Positions 23,090 to 35,577 of a DNA stretch of 64,000 bases are shown in pieces. A program made the translations under genes and the position numbers. Positions within the stretch are counted from its first letter, which is position 1. Each line of letters begins with the position of its first letter. Under the pieces are notes generated by a model. It had not been told where the DNA came from, made no database searches, and worked only from the letters and a program-made list of their open reading frames with translations. Location of the stretch: the NCBI RefSeq assembly GCF_945859685.1, contig NC_079148.1, positions 146,069,133 through 146,133,132 on the forward strand, read 5' to 3'. Source of the DNA: Eupeodes corollae (Eukaryota; Arthropoda; Insecta; Diptera; Syrphidae).

Positions 23090-23375
23090 TTGAAAAAGTC
23101 ACTTCATATTTTCTGATAATTTCAACAGATGTCAAAAACGTTATTCTTTATAGGATAAATTTCTTTTGGAGGCAATATCAATTTTTGTTCGTAAAATATC
23201 CTAAGTGACCAACATTTGTTTTTATTATTAAAATAACTGTTAACTGAAGCTTTTTTCCAAAATTATACTGTTTTATAACTTTCGATTTTTGTGGTCAGCC
23301 AAATTGTTCACTTTAAAAAAAAATAATTTTCCATTCGACAAATTTGGACGATCACGAAAACTTCCTATGAGAAGT
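23090..23375 (+). repeat. Family X fragment
   Basis: TTTCAACAGATGTCAAAAACG, GGAGGCAATATCAATTTTTG and TTCGTAAAATATCC match internal units. AAATTTGGACGATCACGAAAACTTCCTATGAGAAGTAAC (ending about 23368) matches the 3' hairpin end. The complex part before the hairpin is deleted. Confidence 0.6.
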
Positions 23376-26300
23376 AACAACATACTTTTAAGAATATGTT
23401 AAAATCGATTTTCGTTTCGAATACGTTCAGCAAATTTAGAGATATTGGCTTCAAATTTTGTTTTGTTGCATGCGATACATCAAATCCTTAAAAAAAAACT
23501 AAATCCTAAAAAAATCCAAATCCAACTTTATTAAAAATTCCAAATATTTCAAAGTTTCTTAAATGACAATTTACCTTGTTGAAAAGAAAAATGAAAAATG
23601 TTTAAGGGATAAACTTCCTGTCTTAAATATTAACACTGTCTGGTCCGTAACACGTTCGTCTGCTATTTTGCTTAAGATGTACAAAGCAAATATTGGTATA
23701 TGTATTTTTAATAAGTCAATCAATATAGAAAAAAAGAACTACTTAACAAAAAAGTAAGTTTTTCAAAAAATGTTGTTTTTTAATTGTTTATCATTTTAAT
23801 GGTGTTTTAAATAAAACTTTTTTTTTAATTAATTCAATGATGCGAAGATACTACGAAATGAAAAATTTTACAATCCTTTCATTATTTCGATTCTTATTAA
23901 AAAAAATACTCAAAAAATGTATTTTTCTGCAACAATTATAAAATAAAAATTAAATTTTTGAAACTGATTGTTGTTGTCTTGCGATATATGTAATTATTTT
24001 CTTAAAATATTAAAGTCTAGTATAAGTATTCGTTTTTATATTTATAATACAAATTCAGTAACCGAATCCTGTTTATTTTTTAGTTGAAGCCTAATTATTA
24101 AAAAATGTGAAAACTAAATTTGAAAAAAAAATGTTTAAAGAAAATCGGGCTTTTCAAAAACAATATTTGGTTCGTATTTTTTTTTAAATTGCAGAAACTT
24201 CAAAAAATTATTGAAACGTAGGAATCTTTTTTATTTTTGACATTTTGCAACGATACAGCTTTTCGGAAAACAATTAGAAAAACTTAATTAATTTATTTTT
24301 TTTAGCTGTCATGGTAAGATGTACAATTTTAAATAATAACAAAGTATCACGACTTCTAATAGTCACTTTTTCTAAAGACTTGATCTCCTTAAAATGTTTA
24401 AGGTTTAAGGTTAAAACAGTCATTTTTTACTTTCATTTGAAAGCCACAGAATGAAACCAGACGACAAATTGTTATTTGACTCAATCCTTATTGACATCAG
24501 CTATTAAAAAGAGGGGGGAGAGAAAATATAATTACATTTCTATACTAGACAAGTTTGTATCTATGTATGTATAGAATATCATGAATATAAAAGAGAAATA
24601 TTTCATTGATAGTCGCAAGTAAGAGGCAGGTATGCGTTTACCGATTTGTGCCATTAAAGTTTATTCCCATCCTTAAGTGCCTCTTATCGATAGTTGAACT
24701 TAACTGAACGAATAAAGATCAAACCAAACCGAAGCGCTGCAATTTCTGGAGACACATTGGCAACGATGGTTACTTAAAAGCCATCAGCACCTGTCGCAAC
24801 TTCAATGACAAATATCACAATAACTCTAGAACATAACTTCCTTACCTTGGCAGCAAAATTACTTGGCAGTGTATCTACGACTGACTGACGGCAAACGACT
24901 GACGACGATGCCCGGTGACTCGGACGTATGGACGTCCCAGTCCCAGACAGATATTCTATTATACAGGTTCCAGGTACCAACCATTCATCAGCAGCAGCAA
25001 CAGCAACAGCAACATCGCAAGAAGCAGCTGTAAGAAACCATTTAATGTTTGTACTGACAAAGCTGGCAGTTATGGGATACATTTGTCTTAATAGCCCGAG
25101 CTGCCTTGACTATCTATTCTATAAAGTCGCATGAGCTAACTTCCTTGGTCATATTTGCAGAGCGTATACGAATACAAACTCCTCCTTTTGCTATTAACGT
25201 GGTCATTTAATTAATTTCCTTTTAATACTTCAGCGATAACAATAAATAGTTGAGCATCTCCTTTGGATCATCCGTCCCGTCCTCTGTGTCCTCCTGCTTA
25301 GATGAAGTCAAAAAAAGAAGAAGGAAAAGTAATTCCAGCAGGAGAGTCTTCAGTTTTTTGTCTCCTTTTTTCAAACCATACCATCAACATCATCGTGTGG
25401 AATTTCAATTAGACAGGAGCACTGATTATATCCTGGACTTCTGCAATGAACTGCACATTGGACTAATGGTGAATGGATATTCCTTCGCAGCATAGAGCGC
25501 ATATTACCAATCTCTGGATTTATGATCAATTAGTTAGTCGTTGTTGGTTGGGCTCGATGTTTGGTTATACGAGAATACTGATGGTCAGGTCCGAACTCGA
25601 GACCAGAATCCCGCTGCGTCCGATAGGTGGATGGTGTTCTGGCAGTCAAATGCATATGTTAATTGCTACATTGCATTGGGGCGTTTTAATTGATTCTGCG
25701 CTGCGGAGTGAGCACGACATATTTCATATTTACGATAGTGTCTTTGTGTTGTTGCGTAAAGTGAAATTCATTTCCCGATTGGTGTAATTATCGCTAGTTA
25801 TAATTCTCGTATTACACATATAAACGTGGATTAAGGACAATTGCAATTAAATGAGGTTTTTGTGTAAAAATTATTGTTACGATAATATTTTCTTTATCAA
25901 GATACATATAAAATAAAAAAGGATAAAACGTATAGAAAACATTCCAAAGGATGTAAAAATGTATAGAATATCAATTATTTTGTCGTTTTAAGAAAATTTA
26001 TATTTTATTAATAAAATTTTATCATCAAATTAAATTTAATTAAATAAAAAAAAAACAAGAAGAAGAATTGCTACGTTATTTTTAATATGTACTATTAGAA
26101 TAAAATAAAGAACAGATAGCCAATAAAAGAGGTAAGCTGATAGTAAATCTTATACTGGTTTAAACGATCAGTTTAATTTGAAATATTTTAATTATATCTT
26201 TAAGTGGCCACCGGGGAGGCCATCAAAAATAAGCTGTTTCGGATATTTTATCCAAAAATAATATCAAATAAATTGAGCAAAAAGGAGATTTTGTGAAACA

Positions 26301-26400
26301 TACCAACAGTCGTTACTTACTGTAATGACGAGTGTGTAGTCCTTTTTTAAGGATCCACAGCCAGACTAGTTTCTTAATTGTAATATTATGAACCAATAAT
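23376..26400. other. Unique sequence; complex block at 24600-25800
   Basis: 23376-24480 is AT-rich with nothing recognised. 24600-25800 has higher complexity and raised GC, with a (CAGCAA)n run at 24991-25018. A minus-strand frame 25082-24774 stays open and meets a good donor (GCCAAG|GTAAGG at 24854), and a plus-strand segment 24967-25029 lies between ACAG and GTAAGA. Neither has a second line of support, so no exon is called. 25800-26400 is AT-rich. Confidence 0.35.
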
Positions 26401-27600
26401 TTGTTTGCTTCTATTATAACAGGTCTCTTTCCGAGTGGATGGAAAACTGCATTTGTCCAGCATGTCCCTACAAAAGGCGAATCCTCCTCCCCCGCTAACT
26501 ATCGTCCAAAAGCACTTACGTCGCTTCTTTTCAATGTCATGGAAACGCTGATTAATTATGAGCTTAAGAAATATCTTGAAGAACGAAAGCTTCTTAATGA
26601 CCGGCAGTATTGCTTTCGTAGCAATAGGTTTACTGGTTTATCTCACCGAACAGTGAAACAATCAATGTTTCGTTTAGCAGGAAGTAAGATAATTGTACTT
26701 AATATTTCAAAAGAATTTGATAAAGTTTGGGACATAGTTCTCTGCGTGCTTTTTTTATTGAATCTCTTCTTCGTTATATTAAAAATTACCTTTCTAACCG
26801 TTCAATACAAGTTGTATAGGATGGTTTAAAGTCTAAAAGTCATAAAATAAATGCTATTGTTCCTCAGGGTTCTGTTTTGTCCGCGACTCTTCTCTTTATC
26901 TTCATAAACGATCTTTTGTCTGTCACTTCTAATCCATTAAACTGTTTCGCTGACGACAGTAGCCTCAGATTTTCATATTTGTTTCTAAATTCACATCCTT
27001 GTCCTTTGGATGTTAAACTTTCCTGTCGTGGAACTTGTATCCTGGAGTGGCACTTGTATCCAGGAAATTATTCAACTTTGAGTACTCGGAATGTGTATCA
27101 CCTCTTATGGATTGAGCACATATTCGATATTTGCTAAAAATGCTGCTAGATGCTTAGGATTTCTCCGACGTTGAAACAAATTTTGTACCCCTTCTGATCT
27201 GGCTGTAATTTACAAAGTCTTTATTCGTCCAAAACTCAAATATAACTCTCATATTTGGTCAGGTGCCCCTAAAACAAGTTTAAGTATTTCGGAGAGGATC
27301 CAAAAAAGAGCTTTGAAAATGATAGACGATAGAACTGAAACCGAAACAATAACGTCACTCGAACACCCTTGAGCTCAGTTTTGGACGTACTGTCAAGTTT
27401 AGAGGTTTTTTTTTGACCGCACATCGAGAATGTGGAATGCCTTACCCAACATAGTTTTTCAATATCATTTTAACATTCAAAACTTTAAGACCACCATGCA
27501 TCATTATCTCCCCTTTCATCCTTCCCTATTATCCTAAAACTCACACTGTGTTTAAACTTTAAACAAGTTGAGGGAATTAATAATATTTATATTTTTCAAA
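26400..27600 (+). pseudogene. LINE family gamma (jockey-like), degraded reverse transcriptase
   Basis: Conserved RT segments follow one another across several frames. FPSGWKTAFVQHVPTKGES and NYRPKALTSLLFNVMETL open the copy (26430-26560). FDKVW carries the first catalytic Asp region (26718). IVPQGSVLSATLLFIFINDLL follows. The active site is FADDSSLRF, with the DD at 26952-26957. RPKLKYNSHIWSGAPKTSL and IQKRALKMIDDRT come next. The C-terminal end is RTSRMWNALPNIVF (about 27420). The 3' end is near 27600. Several short deletions and stops (26829, 27137 and others) make it non-functional. A related minus-strand piece lies at 61845-62005. No endonuclease domain is present, so it is 5' truncated. 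Confidence 0.85.
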
Positions 27601-28469
27601 AATCAAAAACAAGAATGAAGACATTTATGATCATCAAATATTATTAAGACAGATAAGAGCTTTTACAGAAAAAAAATATTGATAGCGGTTTTTTTGTTCT
27701 GGAGTTCTTTGCCAAGTTGAGAAACAGTTTTCGAACGTCAAAAAGTATTATTTTCTCCATAAGACTAACGAAATTGCAACCTGTCAGAAATCTTCAGAAA
27801 TTAAAAATATCAACAAATTTTAGTGCAAATTAAGTTCAAAAACCATTAGTAAAAACCATTGGTCAAAATATTTAGGGTACAAGACTATTTTAATATGATA
27901 TTTCTTTAAAGCCTATCAATAAATTGGAGTTATCTTAAAATTTTACAAAATACTAAAAAAAAACATTTTGTAAAGAATAAAATAACTATGAGGTCATTCA
28001 TTTTTACAAATTTTGATTAGTATTTTTAAAAGTTTATTATTTTTACAAAGAAGAATTTAAAGTGAGTTCTTCTATAAATATTACTAAATGTTAGCAGTTT
28101 TTTGTATAAAAAAATTCAAATACAACAGGTGAATAATTTACGAAAAAAAAGAAGATAAATAATACAATTTTGAATGATTTTATAATCTTTAAAGATATGT
28201 ATACAACTTTGACATGATTTGAAACACAAAAAATATGAGTTTAAATAGCTCTATTTTTTTCTTTTTTTTCGATTTTACATTCTCATTGATTCGAGACTTA
28301 AAACATCAATGTTACCGTGATTTGAAACACAAAATCTTTAAAATAAACATTCCCGTTTTTAAAAACAATTTTAGTAGATGAAAACAAGTTCAACTTTGCC
28401 GTGATTTGAAACACAAAAAATATTAACTTCTCAATCGCCATAACTGGATACATGACCACTCAAAAGCTA
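27601..28469. other. AT-rich spacer with three copies of a short repeat
   Basis: GTGATTTGAAACACAAAA occurs with small changes at 28214, 28317 and 28401, roughly 85-105 bp apart. The block abuts the C-terminal end of the minus-strand LINE at 28470, so it may be that LINE's 3' non-coding region. Nothing else recognised. Confidence 0.4.
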
Positions 28470-29610
28470 CTTAATGAGCTAAGGCTTGTTTGAAAAATTT
28501 AAACAAATTTGTCCAATCACTTAGCCCGTTAAGAATGTCAATAAGTTGGTCCATAGACAAAAAACTCACTTGGAAATATAGCCGTCGTATTTCTTGTTAT
28601 ATTGGACAAACTGCTATGAAATGATTTATATCCTCCATGTCTCTGCTATTGCAGAGAGTTCAAATTTGTGAGAGGTCCGATCTATGGGGAACAAAGTTGA
28701 TTAAGGAAGATTAAGGATCTCGACTCTAGCTCTAAAAATGGCACCGATAGCTTCCGAAGTCATTTCTTTACAAAAATAGTTTGAAGTTGAATTGATTGTT
28801 TAAGCGCTTGTATATGTTTCTGCTTGCCGATGAGGATGCACTTTGCAGGTGTTCTAAATAAAGTTTTTCATAAAATTTAGCTATATATATAGAGGTCGAT
28901 AAGTTGGTTGCTAAAAAAAATGGGCCACATCAGTTTTAGGGCCAGTTTTCTCTTTCGCATGATTGCTCCAGTTTAGGTTATAGGTCATCAATACACCTAG
29001 ATATTTAAACTCACTCACAATTTCAATACGCTCGTTATTGATGTTCCATGATTCTTCAGCACGTCGTGCATGCCGCCAAGATTGATATTGATATTGATCC
29101 GTAAGGTCCAAGTTTCGCAATATTGTTTAAGTCTGTTGATTTGCAGTTGTAAAGAAAATGGGTTATCCGCCAAAAGTACCAGATCGTCTGCATACAGTAA
29201 AACTTTAATCAAAGCTTCGCCAAATATAACACCTCCTGGTAGGATTTTACAAACCGCATCAATATAAAGTGCAAACAACATGGGACTTAGAATACATCCT
29301 TGGGGAACTCCCGCCGTTGTCTCAAAACTTTCGGATAAATTCTTGCCATCTTATATTAAGGCTTTCGTGGAACTTAGAAGTTTAGAATAAAAAAGTAAAC
29401 ATATTTTCGAAAGGCTAAGAGAAGATAGTTTGTAAATCAATGCTTGTCGATTGACCGTATCAAAAGCAGCTTTGAAGTCAATAAAGCAGCTGTAAAGCTT
29501 TTTTCCTTTTCTCCAAACGTTGTGTTGCTATGCTTGTAAGTCTACCGTTGAGAAACCGGATCGAAACCCAGCTTGGAAGATACTTAAGCGTTAGTTTTAT
29601 TTGTAAAACT
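28470..29610 (-). pseudogene. LINE family alpha, copy 1 (minus), RT and C-terminal region
   Basis: On the minus strand from 29600: FIDFKAAFDTVNRQALIYKL (first catalytic Asp region, about 29480), then AGVPQGCILSPMLFALYIDAV (29310). The active site is LLYADDLVLLADN, with YADD at 29182-29194. YCETWTLRIN and EFKYLGVLMTYNLNWSNH follow. The C-terminal piece is NSRDMEDINHFIAVCPI, then QEIRRLYFQVSF (about 28560-28650), the Cys/His tail shared with copies at 51.4 and 55.8 kb. Frameshifts near 29110 and 29345 and several stops break it. It is 5' truncated with no endonuclease. Confidence 0.85.
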
Positions 29611-29735
29611 AAAGTTTTAATTCGATTTTTGTGAAAATTGTAGCAATTTATTTATTTTTTAGATAAAATAGTTCTTGAGGTAATATCAGTTTTTGTTCGT
29701 AAAATATTCGAAATATTTTGTAAAAATCAAAAAAT
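29611..29735 (+). repeat. Family X fragment (+)
   Basis: TTAATTCGATTTTTGTGAAAATTG, AGATAAAATAGTTCTTGAGG, and TAATATCAGTTTTTGTTCGTAAAATATTCG match an internal unit of family X and the fragment at 23.1 kb. Both ends are missing. Confidence 0.45.
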
Positions 29736-29929
29736 AATGTGCGTATAGTTTTGATAAAGTTTAACGTTACAATTTAGTACATACAATTTACTAAGTCATT
29801 TTACAGTGAAAACTAAATTTTGGTACAGCAGAGCGAAGACAATCTCCAGCCATTAACGAAAAAGTGCTGGCGCTGGAATGCGTCCATTTTTTTGTAAATA
29901 TGGCGAAAGCTATATTGTTATAACAACGT

Positions 29930-30556
29930 CACATTTAAACACTGGAAGTCACATTACAACATTTTGGTTTACCCTAAAATATCTCACGAACCAATGACGC
30001 CAGAGACTTGAATTAAATTTTAAATTAGATATTGTAACGTGGTTCCAAACAAATATATTTTTGGAAAAAAAATCTAAATAAAATATTGACATTATTTTAC
30101 AAAAAATAAAAACTTAAAAAAAAAAAAAAAACAATACTAAAACTTGGTAAAAATTTTCTTTTGACCCAAATAGCAAAATTAAAAATATTGGCTTTAAGCT
30201 TATTTTATTTCACAAAAAATATTGTTGAATATAAATAAAAGCTACAAAAAATTGTACCCAAATTTGGTAAAAATTGGTGTTCGGTTCTCAATATCTCTTA
30301 AATTAACTTCATTCATCCAATTTATATGTATTTAAGTAAGAAATAAATAATTTAAAAATTTGTTTTCGGCTAAAAATCTATTTAACAAAAATAGATTTTG
30401 AAATTTAACTATTTTCTTATTTAAAAAATATGGTTGGTAACTTTGAAATTTTTAAAAATAATTCAACTGAAAACTTTTTTAACACAACACGAAAACCTAC
30501 AAACTTTTAAGAAAGACAAATGGACAGACGGGATTTGAAGTTATCAGTGGGGGACC
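29930..30556 (-). repeat. Family X copy (minus), 3' truncated
   Basis: In reverse orientation it holds TTTTGGTTTACCCTAAAATATCTCACGAACCAATGACGCCAGAGACTTGAATTAAATTTTA, matching the 3' third. Two internal units follow, then AAGACAAATGGACAGACGGG and AAGTTATCAGTGGGGGACC, the 5' end. The hairpin end is lost. Confidence 0.65.
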
Positions 30557-32419
30557 ATCGAATTGATCGATTGTATAGATTATGAAGTCGACGCAAACAA
30601 GATAAATGCCAAAAACTGTATTTGAAAAATAAATGTCATGATACCATCTACTAGAAAATTAGACTTTACTTTCTCAAGCTATTTATCAAATAAAATATCC
30701 AGTTATTGAATTTTCAGAAAAAAATATAAAAACCATTTCTATTTTCAAAAACAGATTTTAATTAACGTCGATAAGGGGCACTTTCGATAAAACCAACAAA
30801 ACAAGAATTGGATTCCGGCGTCATTTATTTAAACTGAAATCTATAGTAAATTTTACTAAGTGACAATTTTTTAATAAGATGATTTTAATAAAATACAAAT
30901 TTTAAGTAAAAAACTCAATTTAATCTATAAGAAATAACCGGACAATATTCCATCTCAATTATCAATAAAATCACTTCATAAGTTCAAATAGTTCAAAGCG
31001 GTTAAGACAAATATAAAGAAAAACGTTACAAACATGAAATATTATTAAAAACCCAGAACTTACTTTAGAAGCTGTATTACAAACAACAAGTTCTTTACAT
31101 GTCCTTAACTTAACCCCTTACCTCAAAACATAGTGTTAAGCATCCATCAATGTTTGTTGGTTTTTCCAACGTTTTGTTGCAGCTTCTATAAAAAAACACC
31201 TTTATTAATGTTACTGAAATTTGTTTGTAAAAATTGAAAACAAGTAGCTATTCCTTAAAACTATTACGTGTTTCTATTTAAATTAAACATAAAATCTACT
31301 ATTTTATGTAACCTTAACATATGCAGTTCCTCTTTAGAACATGATACCAAAAGATGCTCTAAGTCCACAGGAGATGATGTCAAACTTATCATACCAACAT
31401 AAGAAAGTCAGATGGAATTAATTCATATACATTCGTGATGTTTTCATGATGAGGATGTTAAATGTTGCACGCATGTTGCAAGAATAATTGATCATCTCAA
31501 AGGTTCTAAATAAAAATAGAGGTTATGACGATTTCAGGTTTAAAAAGTCGAATGTTAACCACAAAAGAAATAAACAGCTTGAACTAAAAACTGGCTTGTT
31601 TTTTCTTACAGAAATGTTTAAGAATATATCAGTATGTATATAGAAATATTAATTGACACCGAATTTGCGTGACAAAAATCACTCAATGAAGTATTTTTAT
31701 TTGCATTCCTTAAAGTCAAATTAAAAAATTATCAAGAATTGCTGTCCTTGAATTTTAATCATTTTTATTTTAAAGTACAAACATCATTTCCAGCAAAATC
31801 GTTTTTTGAAATTTAATTAAAATGAATCGATAATTATTTTCTTACAATTCAAATTAATTTTCTTCTAAATGAAACTCGTTTCATTTCTTCGGTTATAAAA
31901 AGTTCCAGTTACAATCTCTCTTTTTCAACCCTTCTTAATGTCCACGAAAAGGAAAAGTCTGAATTGTAAGATGATCACCGCATGAACTTCTACCCTTCCT
32001 TTATAAATTTTGCAAACGCGCATCTTTCTTGAAGATCTCTAACTGATTGAATAAAAAGGATTCCTTAAATTTCTTAACCCATAACCTCTAATTGTGTAAC
32101 AAAAGGAAGCGTATTTATGCAAAACCATTTCTTCCCCTAAGTTCTATGGTATAGAAATAGGCAAAAGGATCCAATCCACATTCATATGAAGAGAGTCAAC
32201 GAACTTACAACAATGACTATGAAATATTTTCTTCCATTGTAACGAATTTTTACTTTCGATTCAAAGGGATCTTGCACATAATATGTAAATTAGGATGAAA
32301 TAGTAATCCTTTAACTATAAGTTCAGGGACATGCAAATATGTTATTTTTTTTCAAAGGTCCTTCTTTTGTTGTAGAAAGGACATTTCGCAATGATTTATG
32401 AGAAAATTCGATTTTTTGG

Positions 32420-32960
32420 GAATGAAAATCAGAGAGACGATCGAATGTCAGATGACATTTCGCACTGAGATCAATATGCAGATGCAAGAGAAGGGTAAGG
32501 TGGTGCTCAGCTCATGTGCGCTCTAAATTTGAACTGTGATGCAAATTAACATTTTCATTCAAATGACTTTTCAGGTATGGAATTAACCCTCCAGGTATAT
32601 AACAGTGTGTCAGATTTGCCCTCGATTTATGAAGGTATGTATTTTTTTATTTCTTTTTTATTAATTGAATTATGCAAATTCGGGTGAAAGGCTTGTTGCC
32701 TACATCGAGTCGTCATGTTACGCATTTTGTTTTCTTGAAACATAAAAATGTGACTATGGGAAATGATTTATGTGTGCGTTACGCGCGCTTTTAATGTTCT
32801 TGTGCAATTAAATTGAGAGTACGAGTATACGAGGTATTTGCATTTTTGTGTAATTTTATTATGCTGCGTGAGCAGGTGCGCGCCAATAATCAGTCAAATG
32901 ACACTATTTTAATTTAATTATTATCTAAGTGCTCCCAGCACCTGTCATTAGCAATAACTT
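32420..32960. promoter_or_regulatory. Possible conserved non-coding / enhancer block
   Basis: A block of raised complexity contains E-boxes CAGGTG (32873-32878) and CACCTG (32939-32944), a homeodomain-type AATTTAATTA (32911-32920), CAGTCAAATGACA, and GTCAGATGACATT (32447). This density is typical of insect enhancers, but the motifs are short and common. Conservation cannot be judged here. Confidence 0.2.
32575..32634 (+). CDS. Candidate exon of an unidentified gene
   Basis: It lies between AAATGACTTTTCAG and GAAG|GTATGT, both acceptable splice sites, giving a 60-nt exon. Two frames hit TAA; the third is open and reads MELTLQVYNSVSDLPSIYE, with the ATG two bases into the exon. No family is recognised. 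It lies on the strand opposite to the 415-475 exon, so it would be a different gene. It could be chance. Confidence 0.25.
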
Positions 32961-33239
32961 CTACAATAATGTTTCATTTTTTTGGTTCTAAAATTAATTC
33001 CATAAAACAATAAAATATACTTTTGAAAAAATATTATTTGTTTTTTCTTCGAGGTAATTATAGGAAAGTAGAAGCCTTCTGGCAATGATTAACATAAAGG
33101 TGGTATAGAAAATGGCAATTTTAATTCTCAAGGTCATAGTTGAAGTTGGTATACATTTACAAAAGAATAATGCTGAACTTGATTTAAAAGATGAAAATAT
33201 CGATTAAATTGAAACTCTTTATGTTAAGGATTTATTAAA

Positions 33240-35570
33240 GAAATTTTAAGTATTGATATATCAGAGGAGAAAGAAAAATCGGGTTGCTTAAAAATTTATG
33301 AAAACTTAGATTAAAATGGCAATAATTTAGTTAGAAGTTTAGTTACGCAAAATAATTCTGAGAACAACGTTTTTACGAATAAAAACAGTGTTTTTAATTG
33401 TGCTCCCCGACAATTGCCATACGCTCATAAGGTTGAACTTAATGCGTTATTTTAAAACCAAAGTTATTCGGGAAAGCAATTCCCCTTATGCTTCACCGAT
33501 CGTGTTGGCAAAGAAAAAATCCAGCCAGCTGCGTCTCTGCATAGATTTTCGTCAGTTGAATAAACTGACAGTAAAAGATAATTTTTCAATCCCTCTTATA
33601 GAGAATCACTTGGACAGGTTACGCGGCAAAAAGTATTTTACATTGCTGGACTTAAAAAGGGGATTTCATCCCGTTAAGATGTCTGAAGGGTCTGTGAAGT
33701 TCACCTCATTTATAACACCATTAAAATAGTAATAGTACGAATACTTTCGCATGCCTTTTTGCTTAAAAAATGCACCATCGTTAAATGCATTTCAGCTTTG
33801 CATTAATTCACTTTTTAAAGACCTTATAAGTGCAGGAAAAATACTTGTTTACATCGACGACTTGCTTGTTGCAATCGATTCTAAAGAGGAGCATTTAAAA
33901 ATTTTAAAAGATGTTATGGATGTTATCATGAAGCATACCTTACAATTGCGGTATGACAAGTGTCTTTTGATGTTTGATAAGATATAACTTATTTAGGGTA
34001 TGAGATTTCTGTTAATGGCTCAAAACAGATGCGAAATTTTTTTTTGGTAAAAACGAATTAGAAATTTTTGAATTGTTGAATGCTCCAATTCTAAGTATTT
34101 ACAATCCTAATGCTGAAACCGAATTGCACTCTGATGCAATTAGCTTGGGATTTGGTGCAGTGCTGTTGAAGCGTCAGAAAGATAAGCACTTCCATCCTAT
34201 TTTTTTTACTCAAAACGAACAACATCTCAAGAATCAAAGTATCAATCATACGAGTTGGAAACGTTAGCCATAGTGTCTGCTCTTAGGATATTTTGAATCT
34301 ACCTCACCGGTATAAAATTTAAAATAGTTACGGACTGTAAGTCCCTGACCCTTAATATTAATACAAAAAATGTTAAATCCTCGAATCTCAAGATAGGCTC
34401 ATCATTGAGCAAAGCCGCTCCCACAATATTTTTATCGTCGAGTCAGACTCCTTTGAGCTTGTGCTTGCAGCATCGCAACAAAAAGATTCTGTAGTAAGAA
34501 ACATAGTTAGAATGTTGGAAGAAAGCGAAAGTCCTGTCTACGAATTAGTCAATGGCTTACTTTATCGCAAAATTGCTAAGAAAGTTTATTCTTATGTTCC
34601 ATCTCAGATGGAGAGAAGTGTTATACAAACACATCACGACGCATTGTCTCTGTTGGAGTTAAAAAGGGTCATCATTTTCGACAGAAAACCTACTATTTTC
34701 CTGCTATGAAAAAAGAAGCGATTTGACATAGTATTCCGAAAGGTGATAAGTCTTTCGAGACTATTCATGCTGATCACTATAGTCTATTGCCATGTTCCGT
34801 GCGAAATTCCAAAAAACACATCTTCCTGATAGTAGATGGGTTTTCGAAATAGACTAAGCTATTCGCAGTTAAAAGTACAAGTTCCAATGATGTAGTTTAA
34901 TGTCTAGAAACTTATTTTTCTACTTATAGAAGACCAAACCGTTTAATTTCGGATAGAGGCAGCTGCTTTACTACCGATGAATTTGCTTTATTTTGTATTG
35001 TATTAAACATATACAAATTGCCACTAGTTCACCTCAATCGAACGGCCAGGTTGAACGCATCAACAGGACGGTGTCTAACTCCGATGTTGGCTAAGGAGAG
35101 CGAGGTTGAACCAGGGAACTAGACGAATTATTTAGATAAAGTGGAATTTGCGATGAATAATACTGTAAACAAGAGCACGGGTTTTTGCCCTAGTTTTTAG
35201 CTTTTCGGTGTTGAGCAAAAGGGGATTGTTAACGACAAAATTAGAGAATACTTAAATGAAAACATCATAGTGGATGAACCGCGAGATTTGCAACAATAAA
35301 CAATATTTTGATTTGATTTTTGTCATGGTGAAAAACGTAGTAACTTATCCAGGTATAAACAAAAAACTTCTTGCTAAGTTCAAAGGTCCTTTTGAGAAAG
35401 TGAAAAACTACAAAATGATCGTTACTTAATCAAGGATCTAGAAAATCTCCAAATTTCTCGAATTCCTCATGAGGGTGTTTCATGTAACGAAAATATAAAA
35501 CCATGTGTCTCGACTTAAATATAAGTTTTAAATTATTCGGATCGTATTATTTAACAAGACCATTTATTCC
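33240..35570 (+). pseudogene. Ty3/gypsy-type retrotransposon pol remnant
   Basis: In order I see reverse transcriptase with YASPIVLAKKK, LRLCIDFRQLNK and FTLLDLKRGFH (33480-33670). FRMPFCLKNAPS follows a stop at 33727. The YIDD active site is at 33850-33861. RNase H begins around ELHSDAISLGFGAVLLKR (34117). An integrase zinc-binding-like tail and core follow (ETIHADHYSLL near 34760 and ISDRGSCFTTDEF near 34950). The region after the integrase core ends near 35510. Intact elements copy RNA into DNA and integrate it. Here many stops and frameshifts, no gag, no protease and no visible flanking long terminal repeats show a dead internal fragment. It ends about 8 bp before family X copy B. Confidence 0.85.
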
Positions 35571-35577
35571 TTTTATA

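Larger units (their letters stand above)
30557..33239. other. Unique sequence; complex block 32420-32960
   Basis: 30557-32400 is AT-rich without recognisable features. 32420-32960 is more complex and listed separately. 32961-33239 is AT-rich. Confidence 0.4.

Noticed and set aside
24774..25082. Minus-strand first exon ending in AAG|GTAAGG at 24854
   Set aside because: The frame is kept open largely by (CAGCAA)n and TGACGAC-type repeats and there is no clear promoter or acceptor.
33240..35570. Intact LTR retrotransposon
   Set aside because: No long terminal repeats, gag or protease could be found and the frame is broken many times; only a pol remnant is supported.
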